NCBI RefSeq assembly: GCF_001931675.1
Contig: NZ_CP014839.1
Span: forward strand, 558,001-622,000
Length of the DNA: 64,000 nucleotides
Origin: Pandoraea thiooxydans
GTDB taxonomy: Bacteria; Pseudomonadota; Gammaproteobacteria; Burkholderiales; Burkholderiaceae
Reading direction: 5' to 3'
Shown: one piece after another, positions 35,828-44,525 of the stretch
Position numbering within the stretch: the first letter of the stretch is position 1
Layout: every line of letters begins with the position of its first letter
The notes under the pieces: model-generated
What the model saw: the letters and a program-made list of their open reading frames with translations, nothing else
What the model was told of the DNA's origin: nothing
Databases searched by the model: none
Program-made: the position numbers and the translations under genes

Positions 35828-37810
35828 ATGTTAGGTAAATTGAGTCTTGCGGCTATCCCGTACAATGTGCCGATCGTCATGGGGGCGGTGGGCTTCATGG
35901 TATTGGCCGGCCTGACGTTGCTCGGCACCGTCACCTATTTCGGCAAATGGAAGATGCTGTGGACCGAGTGGCTGACCACCGTCGACCACAAAAGAATCGG
36001 CGTCATGTACATTCTGGTGGCGCTGGTCATGCTGTTGCGCGGTTTTTCCGACGCGATCATGATGCGCACCCAACTGGCCGTGGCCACGGGCGGATCGCTC
36101 GGCTACCTGCCGCCTGAGCATTACGACCAGATCTTCACCGCGCACGGCGTCATCATGATCTTCTTCATGGCCATGCCGTTCATGGTGGGTCTGATGAACG
36201 TCGTCGTGCCGTTGCAGATCGGCGCGCGCGACGTGGCGTTCCCGTTCCTGAATTCGCTGAGCTTCTGGCTGTTCGTGGCCGGCGCGGTACTGGTCAACCT
36301 GTCCCTGGCGGTCGGCAATTTCGCGCGCACCGGCTGGCTGGCTTATCCGCCGCTGTCGGAGCTTCACTACAGTCCCGGGGTCGGCGTCGATTACTACATC
36401 TGGGCGCTGCAGATATCGGGGCTGGGGACATTGCTCTCCGGGGTCAATTTCGTGGCCACGATCCTGAAGATGCGCGCTCCGGGCATGAAGCTGATGCGCA
36501 TGCCGGTGTTTACCTGGACCGCGCTGTGCGCCAACATCCTGATCGTCGCCGCGTTCCCGGTGCTGACCGTCTCGTTGGCCCTGTTGTCGCTCGACCGCTA
36601 CCTCGGGATGCATTTCTTCACCAATTCGTTTGGTGGCAACCCGATGATGTACATCAACCTGATCTGGACCTGGGGTCACCCCGAGGTGTACATCCTGATT
36701 CTGCCGGCGTTCGGGATTTTCTCCGAAGTCATCTCGACTTTCTCGAAGAAGCCGCTGTTCGGCTACACCTCGATGGTGTACGCGACCTGCTGCATTACCA
36801 TCCTGTCGTTCGTCGTGTGGCTGCACCACTTCTTCACGATGGGTTCGGGCGCCGACGTCAACGCGTTCTTCGGCATCGCCACCATGATCATCTCGATCCC
36901 GACCGGGGTGAAGATTTTCAACTGGCTGTTCACGATGTATCGCGGCCGGGTGGAAATGACCACGCCGGTGATGTGGACGCTCGGTTTCATGGTGACGTTC
37001 GTGATCGGCGGCATGACCGGCGTGCTGATGGCCGTGCCGGCGGCCGACTTCGTGCTGCATAACAGCCTGTTCCTGATTGCCCACTTCCACAACGTCATCA
37101 TCGGCGGCGTGTTGTTCGGGTATCTGGCGGGCATGACCTACTGGTTCCCGAAAGCGTTCGGCTTCAAGCTCAACGAAAAGCTCGGCAAGCGCGCCTTCTG
37201 GTGCTGGATCATCGGGTTCTACCTGGCCTTCATGCCGCTGTACGTGCTGGGCCTGATGGGCATGACGCGCCGTCTGAACCATACCGACAACCCGCTGTGG
37301 ACGCCGTACCTGCACATTGCCGTGGTCGGCGCCGCGGTCATCATGCTGGGTATCTTCTTCCAGCTCGCGCAGTTGTACGTCAGCTTCCGCGATCGCAAGC
37401 AGAACGTCGACGTGACGGGCGACCCGTGGGGCGGCCGCACGCTGGAATGGACCACCGCTTCGCCGCCGCCGTTCTACAACTTTGCTCATACGCCGGTGAT
37501 CCACGCGCGTGACGAGCTGGCTTATCGCAGGGAGCATGGCTTGCCCGTGCGCGACGAAGCGCCCGGCGGCTACCAGCAGATTCACATGCCCAGGAACACC
37601 TCGGCCGGCGTCATCATCGGCGGCCTGAGCGTGGCGTTCGGCTTCGCGTTGATCTGGCACATCTGGTGGCTGGCGATCGTCGGATTCGTCGGCATGATCG
37701 CAGCGGTCATTTTCCGCAGCAATGACGACGAGATCGATTACTACGTACCGGCCAAGCAAGTCGAACAGACCGAAGCTCAATCTTTTCAACGCATAGCGCC
37801 GCAGGCTTAA
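35828..37810 (+). CDS. cyoB: cytochrome bo3 ubiquinol oxidase subunit I
   Basis: 660 residues, the haem-copper catalytic subunit with about 14-15 transmembrane helices. Haem and CuB ligands are visible: [19 protein letters not shown] (haem b His), [17 protein letters not shown] (CuB His and the cross-linked Tyr), WLHHFFTMG (CuB His pair) and FHNVIIGG with the preceding HF (haem o3 and b His). It reduces oxygen to water and pumps protons. The 664-codon frame antisense to it is a shadow. Confidence 0.97.
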   Translation: MLGKLSLAAIPYNVPIVMGAVGFMVLAGLTLLGTVTYFGKWKMLWTEWLTTVDHKRIGVMYILVALVMLLRGFSDAIMMRTQLAVATGGSLGYLPPEHYDQIFTAHGVIMIFFMAMPFMVGLMNVVVPLQIGARDVAFPFLNSLSFWLFVAGAVLVNLSLAVGNFARTGWLAYPPLSELHYSPGVGVDYYIWALQISGLGTLLSGVNFVATILKMRAPGMKLMRMPVFTWTALCANILIVAAFPVLTVSLALLSLDRYLGMHFFTNSFGGNPMMYINLIWTWGHPEVYILILPAFGIFSEVISTFSKKPLFGYTSMVYATCCITILSFVVWLHHFFTMGSGADVNAFFGIATMIISIPTGVKIFNWLFTMYRGRVEMTTPVMWTLGFMVTFVIGGMTGVLMAVPAADFVLHNSLFLIAHFHNVIIGGVLFGYLAGMTYWFPKAFGFKLNEKLGKRAFWCWIIGFYLAFMPLYVLGLMGMTRRLNHTDNPLWTPYLHIAVVGAAVIMLGIFFQLAQLYVSFRDRKQNVDVTGDPWGGRTLEWTTASPPPFYNFAHTPVIHARDELAYRREHGLPVRDEAPGGYQQIHMPRNTSAGVIIGGLSVAFGFALIWHIWWLAIVGFVGMIAAVIFRSNDDEIDYYVPAKQVEQTEAQSFQRIAPQA

Positions 37811-37814
37811 AACC

Positions 37815-38447
37815 ATGTCGACCAATGTTCTAGAGCAATACCCCGTTCATGCGCATGCCGACGCGCATGCGCATGAACACGCGCACCACGATACCGCCGA
37901 CAAGACCGTCTTCGGTTTCTGGGTTTACCTGATGAGCGACTGCATTCTGTTCGCGTGCGTTTTCGCGACCTATGCAGTGCTGAGCAACGCCACGGCGGGC
38001 GGCCCCACCGGCAAGGAACTGTTCGACCTGCACTATGTGCTGATCGAAACCTTCTGCCTGCTGATCAGCAGCTTGACCTACGGCATGGCCATGCTGGCGC
38101 TCAACCGCGCCGACAAGGCCCAGGTGCAACTGTGGCTGGGCATCACCTTCCTGCTGGGGTTGAGCTTCGTCGGCATGGAAGTGCATGAATTCCGCCACAT
38201 GATTCTCGAAGGCGCCGGCCCGGGGCGCAGCGCGTTCCTGTCGTCGTTCTTCACGCTGGTCGGCACCCACGGCTTGCACGTGAGCAGCGGTCTGCTGTGG
38301 ATGCTGGTGCTGATGCTGCAGATCGGCAAGAAGGGCTTGACGGCAACCAACAGCCGACGCCTGATGTGCCTGAGCCTTTTCTGGCACTTTCTGGATATCG
38401 TCTGGATCGGCGTGTTCACCGTCGTCTATCTGATGGGAGTCATGTAA
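37815..38447 (+). CDS. cyoC: cytochrome bo3 ubiquinol oxidase subunit III
   Basis: 210 residues, five transmembrane helices (from [20 protein letters not shown] to the C-terminal [15 protein letters not shown]), the short quinol-oxidase form of subunit III. The N-terminal tail (residues ~8-26) is strongly His/Ala-rich ([15 protein letters not shown]), more than in the E. coli protein, and could bind metal ions. The stop is directly followed by the cyoD start. Confidence 0.95.
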   Translation: MSTNVLEQYPVHAHADAHAHEHAHHDTADKTVFGFWVYLMSDCILFACVFATYAVLSNATAGGPTGKELFDLHYVLIETFCLLISSLTYGMAMLALNRADKAQVQLWLGITFLLGLSFVGMEVHEFRHMILEGAGPGRSAFLSSFFTLVGTHGLHVSSGLLWMLVLMLQIGKKGLTATNSRRLMCLSLFWHFLDIVWIGVFTVVYLMGVM

Positions 38448-38816
38448 ATGGAAAACGTCAATACGAGTCATGGCCACGGGCATCACGACGACACCGCCGC
38501 CGCTCACGCCGGGGCGAGCCACGGCAGCGTCAAATCGTACCTGATCGGCTTCGTGCTGGCCGTCGTGCTGACGGTCGTCCCGTTCGTCATGGTGATGAAT
38601 GGCTCCGCCGCGGCGCCCACGCTGCTGGCGACGATGCTCGGCTGCGCAGTGGTGCAGATCGTCGTGCACCTGGTGTACTTCCTCCACCTCGACGGATCCT
38701 CGGCACAACGCTGGAATCTGATGGCTTTCCTCTTTACCTTGGTGATTCTGTTCATCGTGGTGGGCGGATCGCTCTGGATCATGTACTACCTGAACCACAA
38801 CATGATGGTGATGTAA
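38448..38816 (+). CDS. cyoD: cytochrome bo3 ubiquinol oxidase subunit IV
   Basis: 122 residues with three transmembrane helices after a His-rich start (MENVNTSHGHGHHDD). The middle contains VVQIVVHLVYFLHLDGSSAQRWNLMAF, the cyoD signature. Last gene of the operon. No cyoE (haem O synthase) follows, so haem O must come from a gene elsewhere. Confidence 0.95.
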   Translation: MENVNTSHGHGHHDDTAAAHAGASHGSVKSYLIGFVLAVVLTVVPFVMVMNGSAAAPTLLATMLGCAVVQIVVHLVYFLHLDGSSAQRWNLMAFLFTLVILFIVVGGSLWIMYYLNHNMMVM

Positions 38817-38845
38817 GCGCAGGCGCCGCTGGCGCCGTGCCATGG

Positions 38846-38909
38846 CCCGCCCGCGGGCCGGACGCTGGCTCGACGAGCAGCGCTCCGGTCACCGGGCGGG
38901 TTTTCTTTT
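38846..38909 (+). terminator. terminator after cyoD
   Basis: CCCGCCCG (38846-38853) can pair with CGGGCGGG (38893-38900), followed by TTTTCTTTT. It lies 30 bases after the cyoD stop and before the convergent LysR gene. Confidence 0.7.
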
Positions 38910-38920
38910 GCCTGATTGAG

Positions 38921-39829
38921 TCAGGTATCTCGCAGCGTGTCGATGATCTGCTCGCGCAACCAGCGATTGCCGTCGTCGTTGTCAAAACTTTCGTGCCAGT
39001 GCACCGTGACCTCGACCTCGGGAATCGCCACCGGCAGCGGATAGACCGCGAATTGCCGGTGCTCATTGAAATGGCGTGCCACGCGCCGCGGTAGGGTCAC
39101 CATCCAGTCGGTGCGTTGCAGAATCTGCGGAATCACCGTGAAATGCGGCACACGCAGCGCAATCCGGCGATGCAGGCCGGCCGCGCGCAGTGAGTCGTCG
39201 ATCGTGCGATGACTGCTTTCGCTCGAGCTGACGGCGATATGCGAGAGCTCGAGAAAGCGCTGGGCCGACAGACTTCGTTGCGGCAACCCGGCGCGCTTGC
39301 GAGTCATGCACACATAGGCCTCGTGAAACAGCAATGCATAGCGCGTGACGGATTTGAGCGCGGGCAGATTGCCTACGGCGAAATCGAGTTGTCCCAGCCT
39401 GAGCGCCTCTTCGACCTTCGTCACCGGAATCTGTTCGGCCTCGAGCTGCAAAAATGGCGCGACCTGCTGCAGCTTCTCGCACAGCGGCGGCAAAAAGACC
39501 TGCTCACCGATATCGGACATCGACAGGCGAAAAGTGCGCGTGCTGCTTCCCGCATCGAAATGCTCGGCGTGACGCAGGGCTTCGCGCACCGCGGCCAATG
39601 CACGTCCCACCGGTTGCGCGAGCTGTTCGGCGGTCGGGGTCGGCGCCATGCCGTTCGGTATCCTGACAAATAGTGGATCGTCGAACAGTGTCCGCAGGCG
39701 TCCGAGCGCATAACTGATGGCCGGCTGAGATAGCCCCAGACGATAGCCCGCGTGCGTCAGGCTGCGCTCCTCGAGGATCGCCTGAAAAACGCGCAGCAGA
39801 TTCAAATCGATTTTATTGAAATCAGCCAT
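38921..39829 (-). CDS. LysR family transcriptional regulator (NodD/LeuO-like subgroup)
   Basis: 302 residues. The winged helix reads NKIDLNLLRVFQAILEERSLT and LSQPAISYALGRLR, a subgroup often linked to aromatic or organic-acid catabolism. The C-terminal effector domain is complete (to HESFDNDDGNRWLREQI). It is divergent from the CoA ligase at 39917, with an 87-base AT-rich gap, and is the probable regulator of the 39.9-49.1 kb cluster. Confidence 0.9.
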   Translation of the reverse strand: MADFNKIDLNLLRVFQAILEERSLTHAGYRLGLSQPAISYALGRLRTLFDDPLFVRIPNGMAPTPTAEQLAQPVGRALAAVREALRHAEHFDAGSSTRTFRLSMSDIGEQVFLPPLCEKLQQVAPFLQLEAEQIPVTKVEEALRLGQLDFAVGNLPALKSVTRYALLFHEAYVCMTRKRAGLPQRSLSAQRFLELSHIAVSSSESSHRTIDDSLRAAGLHRRIALRVPHFTVIPQILQRTDWMVTLPRRVARHFNEHRQFAVYPLPVAIPEVEVTVHWHESFDNDDGNRWLREQIIDTLRDT

Positions 39830-39916
39830 ATTTATGACGATGATAAAGTGTATGAATTTGACATATATAATACGCTAACCTAGACTCGGCCCCATCACTA
39901 GGAGGAGATGGGGCGC

Positions 39917-41536
39917 ATGGAGACAGTTGTCGAATCTCGGGCTCAGCCTGAGCATCGTCGCGCGACGAAATTAACGATGCCTGCGCTGCTGGCGCAGCGG
40001 GCGGCCCGCAGCGGCACGGCGCCGCTATTCTCCGACCGCACGATCCGCTGGAGCAGCCAGACGGCGCTCGACATCGCCCGGCGCCGTGCCGGTGCGCTGG
40101 CGGCGCATGGGGTCGGGCAAGGCGACCGGGTTGCGCTGCTGTGCTCAAACCGCGCCGAATTCATGGAAGTCGTACTTGGCTGCGGCTGGCTTGGCGCGGT
40201 CGTGGTGCCGATCAATACGGCCTCGCGCGGCATGCAGTTGTCGCATATCCTGCGCAACTCGGGCGCGCGGCTGCTGGTTGCCGAAGCGCATCTGCTCGAG
40301 GCGGTGGCCGCTCTCGATGGCACAGATCTGTCGCTCGAGAATACCTGGGTGATCGGCGAGCTGCCCGACGGCGGGCCAACGGCCATGCCGGCGGGAGGCA
40401 TGGTGCCGATGCCGCCGCTGGGCGAAGCGTTGGCGGCCGCCGAACTCGCCGACGGCGATCCGTTTGCGATTCTATACACGTCCGGCACCTCGGGCCTGTC
40501 GAAAGGGGTGATCTGTCCGCACGCGCAGTTCTATTGGTGGGGGCATTACACGGGCGGCAATCTCGGCGTGGTTGCCGGCGACGTCCTCTACACGTGCCTG
40601 CCGCTGTTTCACACCAATGCGCTCAATAGCTTTTTCCAGGCGCTGATTTTCGATGCCGAACTGGTGGTCGATCGCCGCTTTTCCGCCAGCGGGTTCTTCA
40701 ATGCCCTGGTCGAGACAGAGGCCACCGTCACGTATGTGCTCGGTGCAATGGTGCCGATCCTGCTCGGCCGTCCCATCGAGCAGGCCGAGCGTGCCCACCG
40801 CGTGCGCATCGCACTGGCGCCTGGCGTGCCGGGGCAGTTCCAGCATGAATTCACCGAGCGTTGCGGCATTCATCTACTCGACGGCTACGGCTCGACCGAG
40901 ACCAACTTCGCGATTGGGGGCGGTATCGAAGCGCAGCGCCCCGGCTACATGGGGCAATTGGCCGCCGGCTTCGACGCGCGTGTAGTCGACCAGGATGACC
41001 GGGAAGTGCCCGACGGCGAAGCCGGCGAACTGATCCTGCGCGCAGACCAGCCGTTCGCGTTTGCCAGCGGCTATTTCGGCATGCCCGAAAAGACCGTCGA
41101 GGCATGGCGCAATCTCTGGTTCCACACCGGTGATCGGGTGGTGCGCGATGCCGACGGTTATTACCGCTTCATCGACCGGCTCAAGGACGCGATCCGCAGA
41201 CGTGGCGAAAACATTTCGTCGTATGAAGTCGAGCAGGCGATTCTGAGTCATCCGGCGGTCGAGACCGTGGCGGTATTCGCGGTAAGTTCATCGCTTGCCG
41301 AAGACGAGGTGATGGCGGCCGTGGTGCCGTGCGCGGGCGCGACGATCGATCCGCTTGAGCTGATTCTGTACTGCGAACCTCGCCTGCCGTATTTCGCGGT
41401 TCCGCGCTACCTCGACATCGTCGACGATTTGCCGAAGACGGAAAACGGAAAGATTCAGAAATACAAGCTGCGCGAGCGCGGCGTCAGTGACCTGACCTGG
41501 GACCTGGAGGCTTCGGGTTACCGGCTCAAGCGCTAG
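39917..41536 (+). CDS. AMP-forming acyl-CoA ligase
   Basis: 539 residues, ANL superfamily. The P-loop-like ATP motif is AILYTSGTSGLSKGVICPH (~residues 188-206), followed by DGYGSTETNF (~320), GYFGMPEKTVEAWRNLWFHTGDRV (~385-410) and the C-terminal KTENGKIQKYKLRERG catalytic Lys (~515). Related to crotonobetaine/carnitine-CoA ligases and other ligases for small or aromatic acids; the substrate is unknown. I chose ATG 39917 because the strong AGGAGGAG site at 39900-39907 is correctly spaced for it; the ATG at 39908 is too close. It heads the cluster. Confidence 0.88.
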   Translation: METVVESRAQPEHRRATKLTMPALLAQRAARSGTAPLFSDRTIRWSSQTALDIARRRAGALAAHGVGQGDRVALLCSNRAEFMEVVLGCGWLGAVVVPINTASRGMQLSHILRNSGARLLVAEAHLLEAVAALDGTDLSLENTWVIGELPDGGPTAMPAGGMVPMPPLGEALAAAELADGDPFAILYTSGTSGLSKGVICPHAQFYWWGHYTGGNLGVVAGDVLYTCLPLFHTNALNSFFQALIFDAELVVDRRFSASGFFNALVETEATVTYVLGAMVPILLGRPIEQAERAHRVRIALAPGVPGQFQHEFTERCGIHLLDGYGSTETNFAIGGGIEAQRPGYMGQLAAGFDARVVDQDDREVPDGEAGELILRADQPFAFASGYFGMPEKTVEAWRNLWFHTGDRVVRDADGYYRFIDRLKDAIRRRGENISSYEVEQAILSHPAVETVAVFAVSSSLAEDEVMAAVVPCAGATIDPLELILYCEPRLPYFAVPRYLDIVDDLPKTENGKIQKYKLRERGVSDLTWDLEASGYRLKR

Positions 41537-41671
41537 GCGCGCGCCGCCACGATAACAATCGCGACAACGATCGCGATAAACCATAGCGACACTGCCGCGC
41601 TAACGCGGCGCAAGATGGGAGGGCCGGGCCGCATCATGCGCGGCGTCGGCGAAATGACCAAGGAGACTCGT

Positions 41672-43006
41672 ATGGCAGACATCCCCGCAGCGCATCATGC
41701 CGTGTCAAACGGTACGGCCGATTCGGCGACGGCGTTCGACGACAAGGCGATGCGGCGCATCGTCATCGCCTCGGTCGCCGGCAACGCGCTGGAATGGTAC
41801 GACTTCTTTTTATACGGTACGGCGGCCGCACTGGTGTTCGGCGAACTTTTCTTCCCGAAAGGCACCGATCCCCTGATCGGCACCATGGTCGCCTTCGCCG
41901 GGTTTGCGATCGGCTTTGCCGCCCGTCCGTTCGGCGGCATTCTGTTCGGACACATCGGCGATCGCTACGGTCGCCGCGGGGCGCTGGTCTGGACCCTGTC
42001 GATCATGGGGGCGGCCACCTTCCTGATCGGCCTGCTGCCGACCTACGCGCAAATCGGCCTGTGGGCGCCGGCGCTGATGGTGGTCCTGCGCCTGCTGCAA
42101 GGCATCGCCTCGGGCGGCGAATGGGGCGGCGGGGTGCTGATGATCAGCGAGAGCGCACCGCCGCACAAGCGCGGCTTCTATGCGTCGTGGAGCCAGATCG
42201 GCGTGGGCGCCGGTTTCGTGCTGTCGGCGGCGGTGTTCTTTGCGGTGCAAGCGCTGCCCAGGGCGCAATTCATGTCGTGGGGCTGGCGTATTCCGTTTCT
42301 TGCCAGCGTGCTGATTTTCGGTGTCGGCGTCTACATCCGGTCGACGCTGCCCGAGAGCAAGGAGTTTGCCAAGGCCGCCGCGGCCGGGCGCCGCGCGCAC
42401 ATGCCCGTGCTGGAAGTAATCCGCCGTCATCCGAAGGAAATCCTCATGGCCATGGGGCTGCGCGTCGCGGAGAACGGCGGCTCGTATATCTTCCTGGCAT
42501 TCTCGCTGGTCTACGGGAAATTCATCGGCATTCCCAGCCAGGTCATGCTCGCCGGCGTCATGGTGTCGATGTGTGTCGAACTGTGCGCGATGCTGCTGTG
42601 GGGGCGGTTGTCCGACCGCATCGGCCGCAAGCCGGTCTATATGATCGGTGCGCTCGGTCTGGTGGTCATTGCGTTTCCCTTCTTTTGGCTGCTCGACACC
42701 AAGGCGCCGGTGCTGATCTGGCTGGCGTTGCTGTTGGCCAACCCGATTTGCCACGGCGCGATGATCGGCACCCAGCCGAGCCTGATGGGCGAGCTGTTCA
42801 GCACTGAAGTGCGCTATTCGGGCATGGCGCTGGGCCACGAAATTGCCTCGGTATTCGCCGGCGGCCTGTCGCCGCTGATCGCCACCGCTTTGCTCGAACA
42901 CTATCGCGCGGCCTGGCCGGTGGCGCTGCTGCTCATGGCGCTGGGGATGATCACCGTGATCTCCCTGCTGTTTACGCATGAAACGGCGCGCCGCCGCGCG
43001 CTGTAA
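41672..43006 (+). CDS. MHS-family MFS transporter for an organic acid
   Basis: 444 residues with 12 predicted transmembrane helices. The MHS-type start ASVAGNALEWYDFFLYGTAAALVF is followed by the loop 2-3 motif GHIGDRYGRRGALVW (~105) and the second-half GRLSDRIGRKPVYM (~325). Relatives carry shikimate, alpha-ketoglutarate, citrate or proline/betaine with protons. I use ATG 41672, preceded by AAGGAG. It probably imports the substrate activated by the upstream CoA ligase. Confidence 0.88.
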   Translation: MADIPAAHHAVSNGTADSATAFDDKAMRRIVIASVAGNALEWYDFFLYGTAAALVFGELFFPKGTDPLIGTMVAFAGFAIGFAARPFGGILFGHIGDRYGRRGALVWTLSIMGAATFLIGLLPTYAQIGLWAPALMVVLRLLQGIASGGEWGGGVLMISESAPPHKRGFYASWSQIGVGAGFVLSAAVFFAVQALPRAQFMSWGWRIPFLASVLIFGVGVYIRSTLPESKEFAKAAAAGRRAHMPVLEVIRRHPKEILMAMGLRVAENGGSYIFLAFSLVYGKFIGIPSQVMLAGVMVSMCVELCAMLLWGRLSDRIGRKPVYMIGALGLVVIAFPFFWLLDTKAPVLIWLALLLANPICHGAMIGTQPSLMGELFSTEVRYSGMALGHEIASVFAGGLSPLIATALLEHYRAAWPVALLLMALGMITVISLLFTHETARRRAL

Positions 43007-43027
43007 CACGAACGAGGTAAGACCGTG

Positions 43028-44185
43028 ATGTCGAATGATCTCGCAGGGGCGGTGCTGGCCGCGGGCGTCGAGGTGCCGTACCGGCGCCAGGCGCCGCAGC
43101 ACAGTACCGGCGATTTGCTGGCGCAGGCATTCCAGCGCGCGCTCGCGCAGGCGGGTTTCGCGCCGCGCGAGGTCGACGGACTTGGCGTGGCGTCGTTTAC
43201 GCTGGCGCCCGACCACGCGATCGATCTCGCCTGGCGGCTCGGCATCAGCCCGCGCTGGTGCATGGACGATTGCCATGGCGGGGCCAGCGCGATCAATATG
43301 CTGCAGCATGCGATCCGTGCCGTGCAGCACGGTGACGCGTCGGTCATCGTGCTGGTCAGCGGCGATCGCTTCGAGCCCGCCGATTTCAAGCGACTCGTCG
43401 AGCATTACAACCTCACCACGCGCACTTATTTGCGGCCGCTGGAAAACGGCGGGCCGAACAGCCTGTTCGCGATGCTCACGCAGCGGCATGCGCTCAAGCA
43501 CGGTCTGACGCGGCGCGACTACGGCGCCCTGTGTGTCGCGCAACGCGCCTGGGCCGCCCACAACCCTGGTGCCGTATATCGCACGCCGATGACGCTGGAC
43601 GACTACCTGGGCGCGCCGATGGTGGCCGACCCGTTGGGCCGCTTCGATTGCGTGCCGGTCGTATGCGGCGCGAATGCGGTGGTCGTGGCGCGTGCCGATC
43701 TGGCGCGCGAGCGCTCGCCGACGGTGCGGGTGCGCGCATTGCAATGCTGCTACAACCCCGATCATCAGGCTGGCGATGGACTGCAGACCGGCCTGGCGGC
43801 AGTGGCCGATACGCTGTGGCGGCAGGCCGGTGCCGGCCCGCAAGCCATGGACGTGGTATCCGTCTATGACGATTATCCGGTCATGGCGCTGGTGCAACTG
43901 GCCGACCTGGGCTTTGCCCCCGACGGCGACCTGCGCGGCCTGCTCGGGCGCATCGCCGCGCGCGCGCTGCCGGTCAACACCTCGGGCGGGCAGCTCTCGG
44001 CGGGGCAGGCGGGCGCTGCCGGCGGCATGCACGGACTGGTCGAGGCGATCACGCAATTGCGTGGCGAGGCGGGTGCGCGCCAGGTCGCCGGCGCCCGCAT
44101 GGCCGTGGTCAGCGGGTACGGAATGGTCGAATACCGCCACGGTATGTGCGCGAACGCGGTGGTACTCGGAACCGAGGCGGAGTGA
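43028..44185 (+). CDS. thiolase-family protein (SCP2/lipid-transfer type) partner of a DUF35 protein
   Basis: 385 residues. The thiolase nucleophile region is DDCHGGASAI with Cys82, matching C-x-G/S-G-x-x-A. The usual catalytic GHP histidine is replaced (NTSGGQLSAGQAGAAGGMHGL), while a Cys remains near the C-terminus (MCANAVVLG). Thiolases of this class pair with DUF35 OB-fold/zinc proteins, as in benzylsuccinate beta-oxidation (BbsAB) and steroid side-chain lyases (Ltp2). It is most likely a C-C bond-cleaving thiolase or retro-aldolase acting on a CoA ester made by this cluster. Confidence 0.8.
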   Translation: MSNDLAGAVLAAGVEVPYRRQAPQHSTGDLLAQAFQRALAQAGFAPREVDGLGVASFTLAPDHAIDLAWRLGISPRWCMDDCHGGASAINMLQHAIRAVQHGDASVIVLVSGDRFEPADFKRLVEHYNLTTRTYLRPLENGGPNSLFAMLTQRHALKHGLTRRDYGALCVAQRAWAAHNPGAVYRTPMTLDDYLGAPMVADPLGRFDCVPVVCGANAVVVARADLARERSPTVRVRALQCCYNPDHQAGDGLQTGLAAVADTLWRQAGAGPQAMDVVSVYDDYPVMALVQLADLGFAPDGDLRGLLGRIAARALPVNTSGGQLSAGQAGAAGGMHGLVEAITQLRGEAGARQVAGARMAVVSGYGMVEYRHGMCANAVVLGTEAE

Positions 44186-44188
44186 GTC

Positions 44189-44500
44189 ATGGAACTGACG
44201 GTTTTTCGGTGCACGCAATGCGGCACGACACTATTTCCGGCGCGCTATCTATGCCCGCATTGCGGCGCTGACCAATGGGCGGCGACGCCGGCTGGGCCCG
44301 GCACCGTCGAGGAAACCACGGTGGTGCGTCATCGCGTGGGTGCCCAGGGCGCGGGCGATGCGCATCTGGCAAGCGTCAGGACTGCGGCGGGGCCGGTCGT
44401 GGTGGCCCGTCTCGATCAGGCGCTGCAGCCGGGCGACATCGTCACGCTCGCGCTCGACGATGCGATGCGCGTGCTCGCGCACCCGCACGCGGGTGCGTAA
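44189..44500 (+). CDS. DUF35 OB-fold zinc-ribbon protein, thiolase partner
   Basis: 103 residues. The N-terminal rubredoxin-like zinc ribbon has four cysteines (C8xxC11 and C22xxC25: CTQCGT, CPHCGA), followed by the OB-fold (VEETTVVRH, PVVVARLDQALQPGDIVTLAL). Such proteins form heteromers with SCP2-type thiolases and help to bind the CoA substrate. It follows the thiolase with a three-base gap, which supports the pairing. Confidence 0.88.
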   Translation: MELTVFRCTQCGTTLFPARYLCPHCGADQWAATPAGPGTVEETTVVRHRVGAQGAGDAHLASVRTAAGPVVVARLDQALQPGDIVTLALDDAMRVLAHPHAGA

Positions 44501-44525
44501 TGCATTCAAGTCAAGGAGGTTGAGG

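Noticed and set aside
35831-37825. 664-codon minus-strand open frame
   Set aside because: It lies fully antisense to cyoB, whose protein has all haem and copper ligands; the frame is a by-product of high GC at third positions.
41810-44218. 802-codon minus-strand open frame
   Set aside because: Antisense to the MHS transporter and thiolase genes, low-complexity Arg/His/Gln-rich translation with no domain.
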